Below are positions 26,560 through 38,960 of a stretch of 64,000 nucleotides of DNA, piece by piece (the stretch's first letter is position 1; every line of letters begins with the position of its first letter). Source of the stretch: Lamellibrachia satsuma. Taxonomy: Eukaryota; Annelida; Polychaeta; Sabellida; Siboglinidae. The stretch is taken from the NCBI GenBank assembly GCA_033239005.1, contig BSQZ01000002.1, positions 2,226,001-2,290,000 on the forward strand. The letters run 5' to 3'. The notes beneath the pieces are model-generated. The model did not search any database. It was given only the letters and a program-made list of their open reading frames with translations, and was not told where the DNA came from. The position numbers and the translations under genes are program-made.

Positions 26560-26715
26560 AACCTGCAAACCTGACACATATCGCGGATGATTAGCCGTGA
26601 AGCTGTGGTGGGTATAGGAGGATGGGGGGGGGGGTTGACCATGGCCCCAACCTTAAGCTAAATTGTTTGATTTTGATTATTACGTAACCTGTTATGCATG
26701 TTAAGCTAATGAGTG
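26560..26715 (+). repeat. Dispersed repeat, copy Y of B
   Basis: Mirror of 5,765-5,920, with a G-run (9-10 G) at about 26,625. Confidence 0.76.
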
Positions 26716-27541
26716 ACTAAGCTTGTCCCCCATTGGCCTCCCACTTTTCGAAATCCTAGCTAAGCCACTGCCGTGAAGCGTCGCTTGGGGACGTTGTCTG
26801 AGATCACCGGCAACGTGGGAATCATGTGCCAGTGTCAGGTTGTATTGTCTTAATATGATCCATCACCACTGATCCATCGTTTGTTTTTATCGGCGGACAT
26901 CTTGTTTTGTATTTGTAATATATTTATCATATCGATGTGGTATGCTTTTGCAGCTGGTTGACTTGGTTGGATCCTGACTAAGAGGTTAACACATGTTTAT
27001 GTGTGCCTGCGCAGCCCTTTCTCTTTTTTGTGTGTGGAACAGAACTACCATGTAGGGTGAAACTTGGGCAATCTGTCCAATTTATTTTCATTGACAAAGA
27101 CAGGTCAAGGATGTTGTCGTCTAGACGAACTGTTGTTAAACTATTTTAATCGTGTAAATTATTAGTGTACTCAGGACGTTGAGACATACCCAAGATTATG
27201 ATCCTTCTGACAATTACGTCTTGCTGCGGCTATATTAACAAGTGTTTAAATTTCGCTAGACTAATCTAGTTTCTCACAGTAACGTAACGTTGGTGTTCAT
27301 CGTCATTACAACTATCAATGCGCTGTACTTAGTAAATAAATATTTACTTATATTCGAGGTAGTCTAAAATTATCGTTAAATGCTGATGCTTATTATGCCC
27401 ATACTACCTTCAGATGTATTCGAAATGTTTTAATAATTGTGAGGCATATGTGAATAATAATAATATTTGTAAAAAGTATTTGTGTGTGTGTGCGTGCGTG
27501 CGCATGTGTGCGTTTGTCATACACAGGTTAAGAAGGAGTTG

Positions 27542-27661
<120 letters not shown>

Positions 27662-28039
27662 CTGCTGAGGCATAATGGCAGAACCCTAAGCTCGTTTGCC
27701 ACAGGAACACGCAAAGAGTAATTGTTGGTAAAAGTCACTTAAAAATTGTACCAGCATGAAACAATGTGTATCAGTGAGAACATTACATTAGCAGCTATCA
27801 CAAACATGCTCATCAGGAAAAAATACAATACATGTATATCAAATGAGATATCGCTTAGCTGCCAATACAACGTTGCTCACTGAGACACAATTATTAAATG
27901 ACAAAAGTAGCATAGGTGGGACAGTCCTTTGTCCCACCATGCCTCCAGTAACAGAGGCCCATCCCACACCCGAGGGCTTCTCCCAAAGCATACAATGAAT
28001 AAGTAGTGCGCGACGTCCACTCGACATTAATAGTGACCT

Positions 28040-28220
<181 letters not shown>

Positions 28221-28588
28221 ATATAACTTACAAAAAAATTTGGTGTGATCGAATAATACACAGTTAGATGATAATAGACCGGTATTAACCCATGTATTTA
28301 TAAGATGGTTGCAGTCATACTGTGCCAACCATCCAACATCAGTTAACAAGGGTCTGCATAAGTTAAAATGCAATTATACTGGTAGAGATAGTGCTCTGAG
28401 ATTGCTGGTACCAAAGGTGCAAACAATGGCACAATTGTGCGAATACATGCACTGTGCACCATACGTTCAGGATAGAAACCGCGAATAGTCCCAAACATTT
28501 GCAATCATAATTGGTAGAGATATACTAGATTGCCAGTGCGTAACAAAACAACCACCATGTTGTTGTGACCTCTTGGTGGAAGAAAGTG

Positions 28589-28738
28589 CGAACACATGCA
28601 TGGTACACCATACGAACACATGCAAGGTACACCATACGAACACATGCATGGTACACCATACGAACACATGCATGGCACACCATACGAACACATGCATGGC
28701 ACACCATACGAACACATGCATGGCACACCATACGAACA
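28589..28738 (-). repeat. 24-bp minisatellite, 6 copies
   Basis: Same unit as 3,969-4,021 in reverse orientation; units vary at GGTACACC against GGCACACC, with GGCACACC confined to adjacent copies, as expected for local amplification. Confidence 0.95.
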
Positions 28739-30639
28739 TGGTAGAAACTTCGTATCACTGTTCGCACGATCGCGAATAGCACCAACATGTTCAAACACAG
28801 CCAATGATGACAAAGTGGTATATAAGTTGCATTACTAATATGAAAGTGGCAAATAAGTAAAGTATAATAACACCATAAAGGACTGGCTGTGGAGACACTG
28901 GCATTTAAATTAAACACTGACATAATTATGTACACCCATTAGTAAGGTTAAGTTAATGCATCGCATGTACTGATATTGATTTCAGATAATTCGTAGGCAC
29001 TTGCATAACCAACGTTAACAGCAAAGCTACATTTACATAATAATTCGTATGTGAACGCCAGGCAACATAGCAGAAATACATGCACAAAGAAAAGAGCTGG
29101 CACACATTAAAACCGGTTCGCAAAAAACATGGCTGCTCCACGAATATTGCGCACATACTTGCGCATTCCAGCATCATTAAAAAGCACCCCAACCGATCAA
29201 AATATTGCTGCCAGTTGGAGTGCATTCCGCGGTGCCGAAATCAATTATCCGTTTAGCAAGAATATATATATATATATATATATCGATAATTACCGCCTTT
29301 AGCGAAAGATCACGGACTAGGGGTAACTCGTTTAACAAACGGTCAAGAGTGAGGCCCCTTACGAAATGGTACACATATCGGAAAATTTTACAGAAATACC
29401 CAAGTCTGCACCAACAACTTTAGAATTATCATTACGAAACACATAATCCTGCAAACGACGAACAAAACTATGACCGTGAATTAACAGGTCAGGGTTGTCA
29501 TCCATAGCCGATGCTTTTAATGTTTATCGGGTATATTTTATCATACAATTGTAATATCGAAATTAATTTATTAATTTTAATATTAATATGATTTAATTAT
29601 GTTGAATATGATGAAATGTGTTAATGTAATTATAATTATATATTAACTTTTAATATAAAGTGCCTCCTACTGAGTGGGTTGCGTTCACGGTTCGTTTTAG
29701 TGAATGTATATAAATGTTATTTAAATTTAATTTCATTAAAGTCATTACGTACAATATGTACAATAATTATTTTAACATAATTTCCGGTGTTTTAGAACAG
29801 AATTATACATGCGTGGCTTTGTATATTTTATCGTGACTGTATGTACAATCCAACTGAAAAGTTACAACAATAAACTTATTCTGAATCTGATTTTAACCAG
29901 GCGTATTCGAACATAACAAAATGGCGACGTTCAGTTAACAAATACTGAAACCGTAAATGAATAACAAATCAAGGATAATTAAATCAATATTACACTAACA
30001 AAGCGCATAACTTAAGTACAAAGTAGGGTAATCTTGCAGGGGCCTTTGTGTTTCACTCTTACATCGCTTTATCTATCCCGAAATGTTCATTATTTCATAC
30101 TACAATACTTTAGGTGCACAAATGGCGTATACTATGTCATATTATGATTGTCAAATATTGTGGTTTAGGGCACTGCACTGCGGAATTATCGCATTAGCCG
30201 TGTTTTCATAAGCTTCCAATATGGCGCATTTACAGAATGAGCACTAATAATACTACAGTTGCATCAGAATCACGAAGACGTTTCAACACACAAAATGTTT
30301 ATTATGAATATATTTATTAAAACAAACGAAGTAATAACGCACTTTACAAATAATGGGAAATGTTAATATTCCGAACAATTGTCACACGAAACACATTATT
30401 TGTAGAGCAATACCAATAACTTATTATTGAATATAATTCTCAATCGATAATGTTTTATATATATTTTTTCGTTGATCGTTTTCCAAGTATTTCTTATATA
30501 ATTTATGAATTGATTATTTTTTTCGAAATACACTTGTTTGGCTGAACAACCGAGCAGTAAAGCTGATCAATCCATGTGTTAAGATGCTCTACTATTCGTT
30601 TGCCGAGCTATCACGTAGTGGCGCAACAGGCTACATAAG

Positions 30640-30880
30640 AACAAATCAAACAATTCAACCAAAGGGTGTGGCCATGGTTTCAGGGCAACAGTGGATGGAT
30701 CCAGTAAAGTAAGTAAAATCATGAGATCAAATGCTGACTCATCAGTGTTAATCGCTCCAGAGCGTGAATCCATGCGTCACGTTTCACTAAATAATGAAAA
30801 CACCCACCTTGTTTTAATCATTCGTGATATGTCTCAGGTGTTCAGGTTGTGAAGCACTGCGTCATTGCACTGCGTCAATG
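30640..30880 (-). repeat. Dispersed repeat, copy X of B
   Basis: Mirror of 2,040-2,300. Confidence 0.76.
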
Positions 30881-32358
30881 CCTTCCTTATCCGTGAGTGC
30901 CATCTTTGATTAGTTTAGTTTAGTTAATTTTCGACGGTTTCCTCTATATACGCGGCTTATGTTATCCATCATTGTTTTTTGACGTCGAATGATTGTTATA
31001 CCCAATCCTGATGCTTTCATGAGGCTCGGGAGTCACTGGATGCATGAGATCGGCAGCGAACAATCAGCGCGGGGTTTTGTGAGTTTACCAGTCAACTCTG
31101 GATTTAAACTTCCAATCATTACAAATGCGCTGTTCGGAATGTACCCCATTACCGGTGACATCAATATGCGAATAATACTAACTATGATGTAATTCATCGT
31201 TCCGAAAAGCGTATATCTTTTAAGCGAACACATTTATTGCACCAATGCATGCAAAAGCTTACCTTGGTCAATTGTAGCACCAAAATGTCAAACATTTTAA
31301 GATTTTCAAGAAACAAAAACCATTGTCGAGGTGTCATCGTGTGCATATGATGTCAAATTGTCGGGTCATCTAGGTCGGATTGCACGCGCCGCATTGCAAT
31401 TACATCGGTTGCCCTGTCCGGCTATAATTGGATATTGCTGGGTCGTCTGGCTTGTGGTACTTGAGCATGCTTCGTTAATTTTACTTGATTTCAAACATTA
31501 GTCCTTGAACGTTCTTGATTAAACCCTATACCCTGCTTTAGTAGCCGTAAAGTGCTGGCCGGATACTCGATGAATTGCGTATAGTGCACGTCATTATAAC
31601 AATCAAAGTTGCTACCATGAGTAATGGTAATTCGTTCAGATTCGTTCTCACAGACTTTGTTCGTGCACATTTGTTACTGCCTAGGTCGAGTCGCATTACC
31701 GTAACGCGAATATCACAACGATCATAAAGACATGTATTGTGTTAATGCTTTATTCATCACGACAAATGGCTAAAACTATAAAACTAACGATACAACTATT
31801 TCACTGTTATTACCCGTAACTGAGCGAATATGTTGTGCTAACAATTGTCTATTTTCCTAAGTGTTAATAATACTGTGACAAGCAGTAATGTCCACAACAA
31901 ATCCATAGAAGGCGTCCGAAACAGTCACACTGGAACACAAATCAAGTGTCGATAGACATAGTTCGTCTGGCGAAATAACACACAATATGTAATAATGATA
32001 AAACACAATGATTTACAAAGTTCGTCTGGCAATATATGAAATGTTAGGTAGAAATAATGAAGAACATAACAGGTTATATACTAGACGACTACGAACAATG
32101 CAGTTGGTATCCTTCATGCATTTACTGAACATATATGACAGTCATGATTACGTTGATGAGTTAAATAAACACTGTATTAATTTCACTAAAACGATTACTA
32201 CGTAAATATGTTTAACCGTCAGTTTGCGGATATGTTGTGCTAACAACAGTCTATTTTACTCATTGATAATAACACTGCGACAAACAACTGTGTCCACCAC
32301 AAAACACAATAAAACGTCGGAAAGAGTCACATTGAGAAAAAAAGTGTCGATAACCATA

Positions 32359-32364
32359 TTTATT
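32359..32364 (-). terminator. AATAAA candidate just after receptor B stop
   Basis: CAGAATAAATATGG on the minus strand 11 bp after the stop codon. Copies A and C read ATGAAATATGG here, so this hexamer is new in copy B. Confidence 0.35.
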
Positions 32365-32375
32365 CTGTGGAAATG

Positions 32376-33809
32376 TTACACGTTAGTGATTGAAATTCTG
32401 GACGACTCTGAATATGATGTTTTGTTCAGTTCTTTGGAGCTACACGTCTCGACAGTGTCTTTTATACAACATGAAAAGGTCTTTCTCAAGCTGACGCGAA
32501 ATGACGGCATTAGAGCTAGGTAGACAAACGGATTTACGATAGAATTGAACACCGAGAAAAACACCCCGATCTTTTGTTTAGCGGAACCAAATTCATATTC
32601 CACCACGCCGGTGTATCCGAGGACGTATGCCCATGCGTCGAAACCGATGGCGAAGAGGAAGATTCCTGTCAACGTAATGGCTGTCTTCGTTATAGTCGAC
32701 TGTGTTGAGTTGATGACTTTAGAACAGTTCACAATGGTGCTGCTTCTTCTGCGATACAGTGCTAATACCACGCTACCATAAAGATAAACGTACGCTGTTG
32801 CAGGCAACAAGTATACGGCGAAGAACCAAACCAGACTGTACGCGTAGAACAATGTTTCGCCTATTGTTCCCTGTATGACGTATTCACTGTAGCAAACACC
32901 ATTGTCGAAACGTACTTGCATGAACGATGGCAGAATTACGAAAACATTTGAAACATACATAGCTGCAATGCTATAGTAGGCAAATTTTCCTTGAATCTCG
33001 CCGTAATTGAAAGGGCGACACACGGCCATATATCTCTCGACAGCGACAGTGGCCAGATTCCATACAGATAACAAAATAGCACCCCAGAAGAGCCCCTGAC
33101 CGTGCCAGATATAACACACGGCAGCATCGAAGTACGTGTTTCCGGTCGTCCACATTGGTGGTTGCAGCAGCAGGATTGTTCCCATTGCGCATATCCACGA
33201 GTCTACCAGTGTCTGGTGCTTCAGGAGTAAGCGAATGGCAGGCGAAAACATGTCACCGTTTCGTAAGAGTGTAATAAACGTTATTTTGTTTGCCACATAC
33301 CCAACAATTGAGAGAAAAAGTTGGCAATGGTCTAGCACTTCTAGCCATATTCCAGCGCCTGACTTCATCGCGTCAATGGTTTGGTTGAAATTTGTGTTGT
33401 TTTCGGTTGTAGTGGATACACTTACATTTTCTTCGTGAATCGTATCGTCCGATCTGTTACCATCGCTGATGAGATCATTCTCCGGGCTGGTTGTGTGCTC
33501 GCTATGTGTGACATGTTGAGGAGACGTAGTTGTCTCAATGTATTCACCACGTGTTGGTTTTCCTGTGGTGCGTTGTCGTCCACTTAGTCGTATACCTGGC
33601 CTTGTGTAATTCCATATTTCATCTTGTGATTTCTCGCTCAGGAACGAGGTCTGCGTCGTGTCAATGGTTATTTGCTCGGTCGCTCTGGACCAATTTGTGG
33701 AAGTAGCACTTTCTTGTGAATCGCCAAACAACGAGCCAATTAGTGCCCATGTCACTATGGTCACACGTAGTGCTATGTACTGCTGGCGTCGAATCACGTG
33801 TTGTTTCAT
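32376..33809 (-). CDS. Rhodopsin-like (class A) 7TM receptor, copy B, apparently intact, intronless
   Basis: A 477-residue open frame without introns. I start at the ATG at 33,807-33,809 because MKQHVIRRQQY followed by a hydrophobic stretch (about residues 11-28) reads as a signal peptide. The frame is open a little further upstream but has no ATG there: the upstream ATG of copy C is ATA here and is followed by a frameshift. Residues ~30-150 form an Asn/Ser/Thr-rich ectodomain with several N-glycosylation sequons (NWS, NYT, NRS, NVS, NQT). TM1 is near 163-183 with the conserved Asn in YVAN; TM2 has the conserved Asp at 203; TM3 follows Cys232 and ends in ERY (258-260, the DRY position); ECL2 has Cys306; TM5 has its Pro near 336; TM6 lacks CWxP; TM7 has NPFVY (426-430); the tail has a CC pair. 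It is a class A GPCR of unknown ligand; a peptide receptor is possible but unproven. Confidence 0.9.
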   Translation of the reverse strand: MKQHVIRRQQYIALRVTIVTWALIGSLFGDSQESATSTNWSRATEQITIDTTQTSFLSEKSQDEIWNYTRPGIRLSGRQRTTGKPTRGEYIETTTSPQHVTHSEHTTSPENDLISDGNRSDDTIHEENVSVSTTTENNTNFNQTIDAMKSGAGIWLEVLDHCQLFLSIVGYVANKITFITLLRNGDMFSPAIRLLLKHQTLVDSWICAMGTILLLQPPMWTTGNTYFDAAVCYIWHGQGLFWGAILLSVWNLATVAVERYMAVCRPFNYGEIQGKFAYYSIAAMYVSNVFVILPSFMQVRFDNGVCYSEYVIQGTIGETLFYAYSLVWFFAVYLLPATAYVYLYGSVVLALYRRRSSTIVNCSKVINSTQSTITKTAITLTGIFLFAIGFDAWAYVLGYTGVVEYEFGSAKQKIGVFFSVFNSIVNPFVYLALMPSFRVSLRKTFSCCIKDTVETCSSKELNKTSYSESSRISITNV

Positions 33810-34098
33810 TTCAACAACAATGTTCGTTGTTCGACAAATGATATTCAAGTACTGTTTTTTCTTTGTTGATTATTTGCTCCTAATGCCACCCACTGAATTT
33901 GACCTTCTCACAATGTGCGCTATTCCCGAGTACGTCCACTGGTAATTGCCTATGGTGACATTAATCAAGTTTCTACAATCTCCGAATGTGTCAATAATAC
34001 CGACTTGAAACATGACGTTTCCTTGGTCTCGTGATAACGACAACAGTCGATTCGCTCACACTGCAGCACAATGACAACAAATACATCGCGCCAGCAGC

Positions 34099-34130
34099 AT
34101 ATATACGCATCGTCTGAGGACAGTCATTGG
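34099..34130 (-). promoter_or_regulatory. CCAAT and TATA boxes upstream of receptor B
   Basis: On the minus strand CCAAT (34,130-34,126) is followed about 20 bp later by TATATAT (34,105-34,099), about 290 bp before the start codon. Identical spacing upstream of copy C supports a shared core promoter. Confidence 0.5.
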
Positions 34131-34439
34131 TTGATTAATAATTACGCTCTCCACAAATGTTATATAATATATTCAACATTCATATTTACCATGCTGGTAG
34201 CCGATGTTTGCGACGTGGCGATTGCGATTTTTGAGTACAATTAAACTAGCTATGTCATTGTTGTCATCTTCTTTTGACCGTTTATTTCGTACTATGAGTG
34301 TCCGCTCGGATATTCCTCCGCCATTGCGTCCTTCCCCACAAAGCCTAACCCGCTATATCAACCATTGTCATCACCTGCTGCTAGATAGATGATTTGTTAA
34401 TGTATATGCAATCAACACCTCACAAAATGTATTATGACC

Positions 34440-34700
34440 TCGATGAGTTCCTGCCAGTTGGAGCCATAGAGATGAGGCCAACCTAGCAAAATCTCTACCG
34501 CCTCAGTTCTGGTGTTGGGCGATGCAAACACTTTTTGCAAACGTGGGGCATAACCTGGATGCCAGTATTGAATGTGGCTGCGGAGAGGACCCCACAATCG
34601 ATAGAACATCTGCTAGAATGCCATCTCCTACCAGAGTCCTGCATTTTGACAGTTTACATCTGTTGTGTTAGAACCTTGGGTGGGAGGAGCATAGTAAATA
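34440..34700 (+). pseudogene. Retrotransposon RNase H-side C-terminal remnant
   Basis: Broken + strand frames read RLSSGVGRCKHFLQTWG, then a CGCGEDP-like cysteine motif, then SIEHLLECHLLPES. This arrangement (R..G.GRC....WG ... C.CG..P.T..HLL..C) is typical of the end of ORF2 in Jockey/R1-like LINEs. The piece is present in unit B but missing from unit C, where a ~567-bp deletion joins CAATCA directly to AGCATAC. Confidence 0.65.
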
Positions 34701-34719
34701 AGAAAGGAGCAGAGTATAT

Positions 34720-35515
34720 GAGAAAAACGAATTAACCCTCACAAAATTGGTATAACCGAATCTTGGGCTAACACAGGCATAGCATATGCTGAATTAGGGC
34801 TGACTGGATGCGTACGGTTTCGAATAGGAAGAAGGGGAGTTATTCTTTATATTAAATAATATATTATGGATTACGAAATAAAATTAAAAAGGGAAGCAGA
34901 TTGCGACGAAAGTGTTTGGTGCAATATAGTTTTAGGACATTCAACATTAACTGTTAGATAAGTGTACCGAAATCTAAGCATACAAGAAGAGGATAGCACC
35001 AAATACAAAACACTGTAAATTAAATGAGCAAAAAGGAATGTATGGTAATGGTAGATTTTAACCAAGAACACATGCAGTGGAAATATATAGAGAGTAATTG
35101 GATGAAGACAGTTTATATTTAAAAATAGGATGAGAGGTGAGATAATGTATTATATATATAGTGTTGTCTTCACGATATGTATGTCAGTATAGATTAATCA
35201 TTGGGTAAAAGTGATCATAATTAAATACATTTTTACTTCAAACTAAAATCAGAAAGTAAAAAAAAATACAGGAGAAACGTCCACAACAGTAAATACAAAG
35301 AAATGAGAAAAAACTTAGCAATGTAAAGTTGGATTAATATGCTGAAGAATAAGACATCAATTGAATGTTGGAACATTCTAAATAATGAAATTGAGTGTAT
35401 CAATGAAATTTTTTCCACTGAAAAAAAAAAAAGGAAAACGGTCGAGACATAAACATTTGTCAAAAGAGGCTATCAGATAAACAGCGTACACGCAAACTAT
35501 GCTATCAATTGTGTG
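34720..35515 (+). pseudogene. LINE endonuclease and linker remnant upstream of the H2A pseudogene (unit B)
   Basis: Across several frames one reads GITESWANTG, ELGLTG, READCDESVWCNIV, GHSTLTV, a catalytic-type DFN.EH, W, then SIECWNILNNEIECI and LSKEAIR. These match the EEP endonuclease domain of CR1/L2-like LINE ORF2 and the linker before the reverse transcriptase. Multiple stops and A-runs show decay. It ends about 30 bp before the H2A start codon. Confidence 0.75.
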
Positions 35516-35545
35516 TCGTCGTTTCACGTTCGTAGCACAGCAACA

Positions 35546-35943
35546 ATGTCTGGACGCGGCAAAGGAGCAAAGGCGGATGGAAAGAGCAAGACCCGTTGTG
35601 TTTCGAGTAAGGAAGACTGCGCGTCGCTTAGTGGACCTTCTGGGTCTTTCGGCAGAAGCACGGCCTGTATGTTGTGCAGTAATCCACCCTGGGCGATGGT
35701 TACGCCAGACAGAAGCTTGTTCAATTCCTCGTCGTTGCGAATGGCGAGCTGCAGGTGACGGGGGATGATCCTCGACTTCTTGTTGTCGCGGGCGGCGTTT
35801 CCTGCCAGCTCGAGAACCTCGGCAGCCAGATACTCCATGACGGCATCCAGGTAGACGGGCGCTCCGGCTCCGACGCGTTGGGCGTAGTTTCCCTTGCGCA
35901 GATGGCGGTGAATACGACCGACGGGGAACTGAAATCCGGCACG
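35546..35943. pseudogene. Histone H2A pseudogene with its body inverted in place (unit B)
   Basis: The + strand at 35,546-35,596 reads [17 protein letters not shown], the H2A N-terminal tail. The rest of H2A does not follow on this strand; instead 35,943 down to 35,597 on the minus strand reads [13 protein letters not shown], then the core helices ([43 protein letters not shown]) and LLPK, with a likely original TAA near 35,628-35,630 after a one-base frame loss. Tail and body are thus complementary pieces of one gene, and the inverted block begins immediately where the tail ends. This is consistent with a ~347-bp inversion with one breakpoint at about codon 18. No 3' histone stem-loop was found. 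It cannot make H2A. The same arrangement is present at 52,284-52,681, so the inversion predates the unit duplication. Confidence 0.85.
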
Positions 35944-36099
35944 AGAAGAAAGAAGTTCTCTTTAATCGTCTCTATGTTGGTGATTTCGCAGCTGTTCTCC
36001 AGCAAAGAATAACACGTCTTGCCGTAATCCGGAAACAGCGCGTGCCATGGCATTGTAGTGATGGGCTGTGCTGAAACTATGTTTGGTCTATGCAGCAAT

Positions 36100-38110
36100 G
36101 TTGCTCTTTAAATCTATAAATAGTATATCGGGGCCACTGGACCAGGGCGTGTTCGAAAATATGACTGATAAGCTCCTGTCTAATTTTTTCCTGCAGGATG
36201 CACCGTTTGTGTGTTCCACGTTGGATACGACCTTACGAAAATAGACGATCCTGACCATGACATTCACATTTATGTTTCTCATGACCGCATCCATATCGTA
36301 AAACAATAATAAATATACAACCAAAACTTCAGAGACATCCCTTCCAGGATAAAGACATATTTCTAGTATAATTTTCGTAAAGACGTATGCCGTCAATCAG
36401 AAATAATCTTATCATATTACACTCGATTAATTATTTTTGTTACACATAATTCCTGTGTTTCACGTTCTGAGCAGACAGTGTTCGTCTCTCTAGAAGCAGG
36501 TGTTAGTTATTCGCTAAATAATGTGCACTCGGTTGTCCTAGCGACATTATATTTGTTTCTGGCCATACAATCAATAAGATGCCATTAACTTAGCGTCTGC
36601 AGTAATAAAGGTTTCAAGTTTAAATCTTCTTCTGCGGGTGGACTACTTAAGTGCCAGACTTACTTCGATTTCGTCCGGCGCTTACAGCTTCACACGTGTG
36701 GCGTGCGTCACGTTTCTTTTCTTGTTTTGAGGGTTGGTGGAACGTATGGTTTGTAAAAGCGTTGTTTTATTTCACAGTACTTTTCGTGATGGTTTCCTAA
36801 CTTGTTTCCATCTTGATTGAAGGCTGTTAGCGCTCTCCATACTCTAGTTTAAAACATGGTCGATGAATCCAAAAGTAAAACATAAAAGTCTTAAAGATTC
36901 CGATATATAGCTGTTTGGTTAGATCTTGTCGTCCAATATATAAAGCAAAGCGTACCTCTCGGTTTTTTGAGATAGTCGGCATCGGTTGGTATTTTGTTTA
37001 TAAAATTGGCATCGGTTGGTATTTTGTTTATAAAATATCAATGATATGATTAGGTTCAATACATGCACATCTTGCATTTCTTTATTTAGCCAGCATATTC
37101 ATGTACGGAACAGCATATTCATGTACGGAGCAGCATATTCATGTACGGAGCAGCATACTCATGTACGTGCATTTTAAAGTGTCAAATGTAAATGCAAATA
37201 CGTTCTATTTTAAAATGTCAAATACAATGCAAATATACTTGATCAAAAGCAAATAACTGCGCTGCATACGTATGTCAATTGCATATATTAGATGAATATA
37301 TTGTGTCAAATAAAATATTGTTGGTGTATATGTTAGAGGAGTTAATTGCATTTTAGCAAAACAATTACAAAATGCTGAGAATGTACATAACTTATTAAAT
37401 AAAATTGTGAAAAAGTGGTTTAGGTTAGTTAAGTACATGCATTTACCAATATGTAAGTGTAAGTGACGACGCCAAGCGGCGTTCTTGAGAAACTGACACA
37501 CCGCGAACCTCGGCATAACACACAAACATGTTTCGTTTTTATAATGTTTTTCGTTGTAAGAAAGTAAATGATGATGTGACATATGTATACTGTGTGGTAG
37601 ATATACGAAGAGACGTTTGACGGTTCTGGTGGTAATTTTCGTGGTTACGTCAGAAAGTAATAGATTGCCTTCTCTTGGTTTCCCCCGTTTATGTTAATTG
37701 CCCGGAGTTAGCTTAGGAAAACTAATTACTTAGCGACCAATACGACCAATGGTCACTCTAGTAGCGACCTGCGTAAGCTGGACGAATTCTATCTGACCTG
37801 GCTTGGTTTTACGTTACACAGACCGACCAACATTGCGATCGCCTGTAGGAAGTGGAAGCTCTGGTCTAGCAACCAATAAAGCGTCATAAGAAATATGTAG
37901 ACAATGACAGGAGTGTTTGGCTGTATTGCAGTCACCTTCTTTGTATAATTTTTTTTTCATAATGTACAACTATTGTTATGTTTGTGCTAGTATATTGATC
38001 AATATTAGTGTTATTTAAGTTATATTTAGTGGAGTTAAAAGCTATATACCTATGGGTATGTTGCATGTCATGCTTGCAGCCAATGTGAAACAACCAGCGT
38101 TGACTAATTC
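36100..38110. other. AT-rich non-coding stretch (unit B)
   Basis: Apart from the 20-bp and 30-bp tandem repeats nothing is recognised; repeated at 54,545-56,400. Confidence 0.55.
37090..37167 (+). repeat. 20-bp minisatellite, 4 copies (unit B)
   Basis: Unit CAGCATATTCATGTACGGAG. A nearby 30-bp unit (starting GGCATCGGTTGGTATTTTGT) is duplicated at 36,978 and 37,008. Confidence 0.9.
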
Positions 38111-38119
38111 CCGTTCGGC

Positions 38120-38960
38120 TTAGATTTATCGGATGGCCAAATCCACGAGGCAGAAATGAGGATGATCGAAGGCACGTATGGAGAGACAGAAGATAGAGTA
38201 GTGTGCAGAGCGGAAATACCGGAAGAATTCAGGGTGGACGTGGGCCTGAGACAGGGGAGTGCCCTACGCCCACTGTTCGTCTTCCCAATAGTGGAGGTGA
38301 TCAGCAGGGAACCGAGGACGAGGGACATTCTCCGCAGATGACCTGGTCGAAAGATTGGTAGAGTGGAAGGAAATAGTTGGCAGACGTGGTCAGAGAGTAA
38401 GTCTAGGGAATACACGGTTGCTTTGGGTCGAACTGCAGAAACATTACTTAGATATAAGAATAGATGGGAAGAAACTGAACCAAAACGACGACTTTGTATA
38501 TCTGGGTGGAGCGGTTGCAGGGACGGAAGGGGGGGTGATGGGATACAGACATAGGATAGGTGCTTTGTTCATGCGTAACACCAGCCTACTTACACGGCGT
38601 AGACACCAAGACGATCACGAAAAAAACAAAATGAGAAACTGCAATTTGCTTGAGAAGAATTGCGCAAGTGAAAATAATTTACAGACGAAGAATTGAGAAG
38701 ATGAGGAAGGATGTTGGTGTGCGAGAGAGTTTCAGGAGGAAGCTGGATTGGAGACGTGGAAAGAATGGAAGGGGTTCAGTTAACGAAGAGAGCGGACACG
38801 TTTAGGGTGGAGGGTAGAAGGAGAAGAGGAAGACCGATATTGAGATGGGAGGCCTGTGTGAAGAAAGATTTGGCGGGAGTGGGAGGGGAGGGGAGAACGA
38901 GAAAGAGGGATGGGGGAGAATGGAAACGGTTGGTGGAGACGGCAACGAAATGGGATTAGT
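38120..38960 (+). pseudogene. LINE reverse transcriptase remnant (unit B)
   Basis: Successive + frames read AEIPEEFRVDVGLRQGSALR (the RT motif before the SPLLF box), EVISREPRTRDILRR, ADDLVE (catalytic YADD site degraded), EWKEIVGRRGQRVSLGNTR, DGKKLNQNDDFVYLGGAV, and finally RRRRGRPILRWEACVKKDLA. These follow the order palm-thumb-C-terminus of an RTE/Jockey-like ORF2. Several frameshifts and stops; not functional. Confidence 0.85.

Noticed and set aside
33136..33945. Several + strand frames of 60-100 codons opposite receptor B
   Set aside because: They are antisense shadows of the receptor coding sequence and are matched by equivalent shadows opposite receptor C.
35499..35768. 89-residue + strand frame over the H2A region
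   Set aside because: It is a shadow of the H2A tail and inverted body in the wrong frame.
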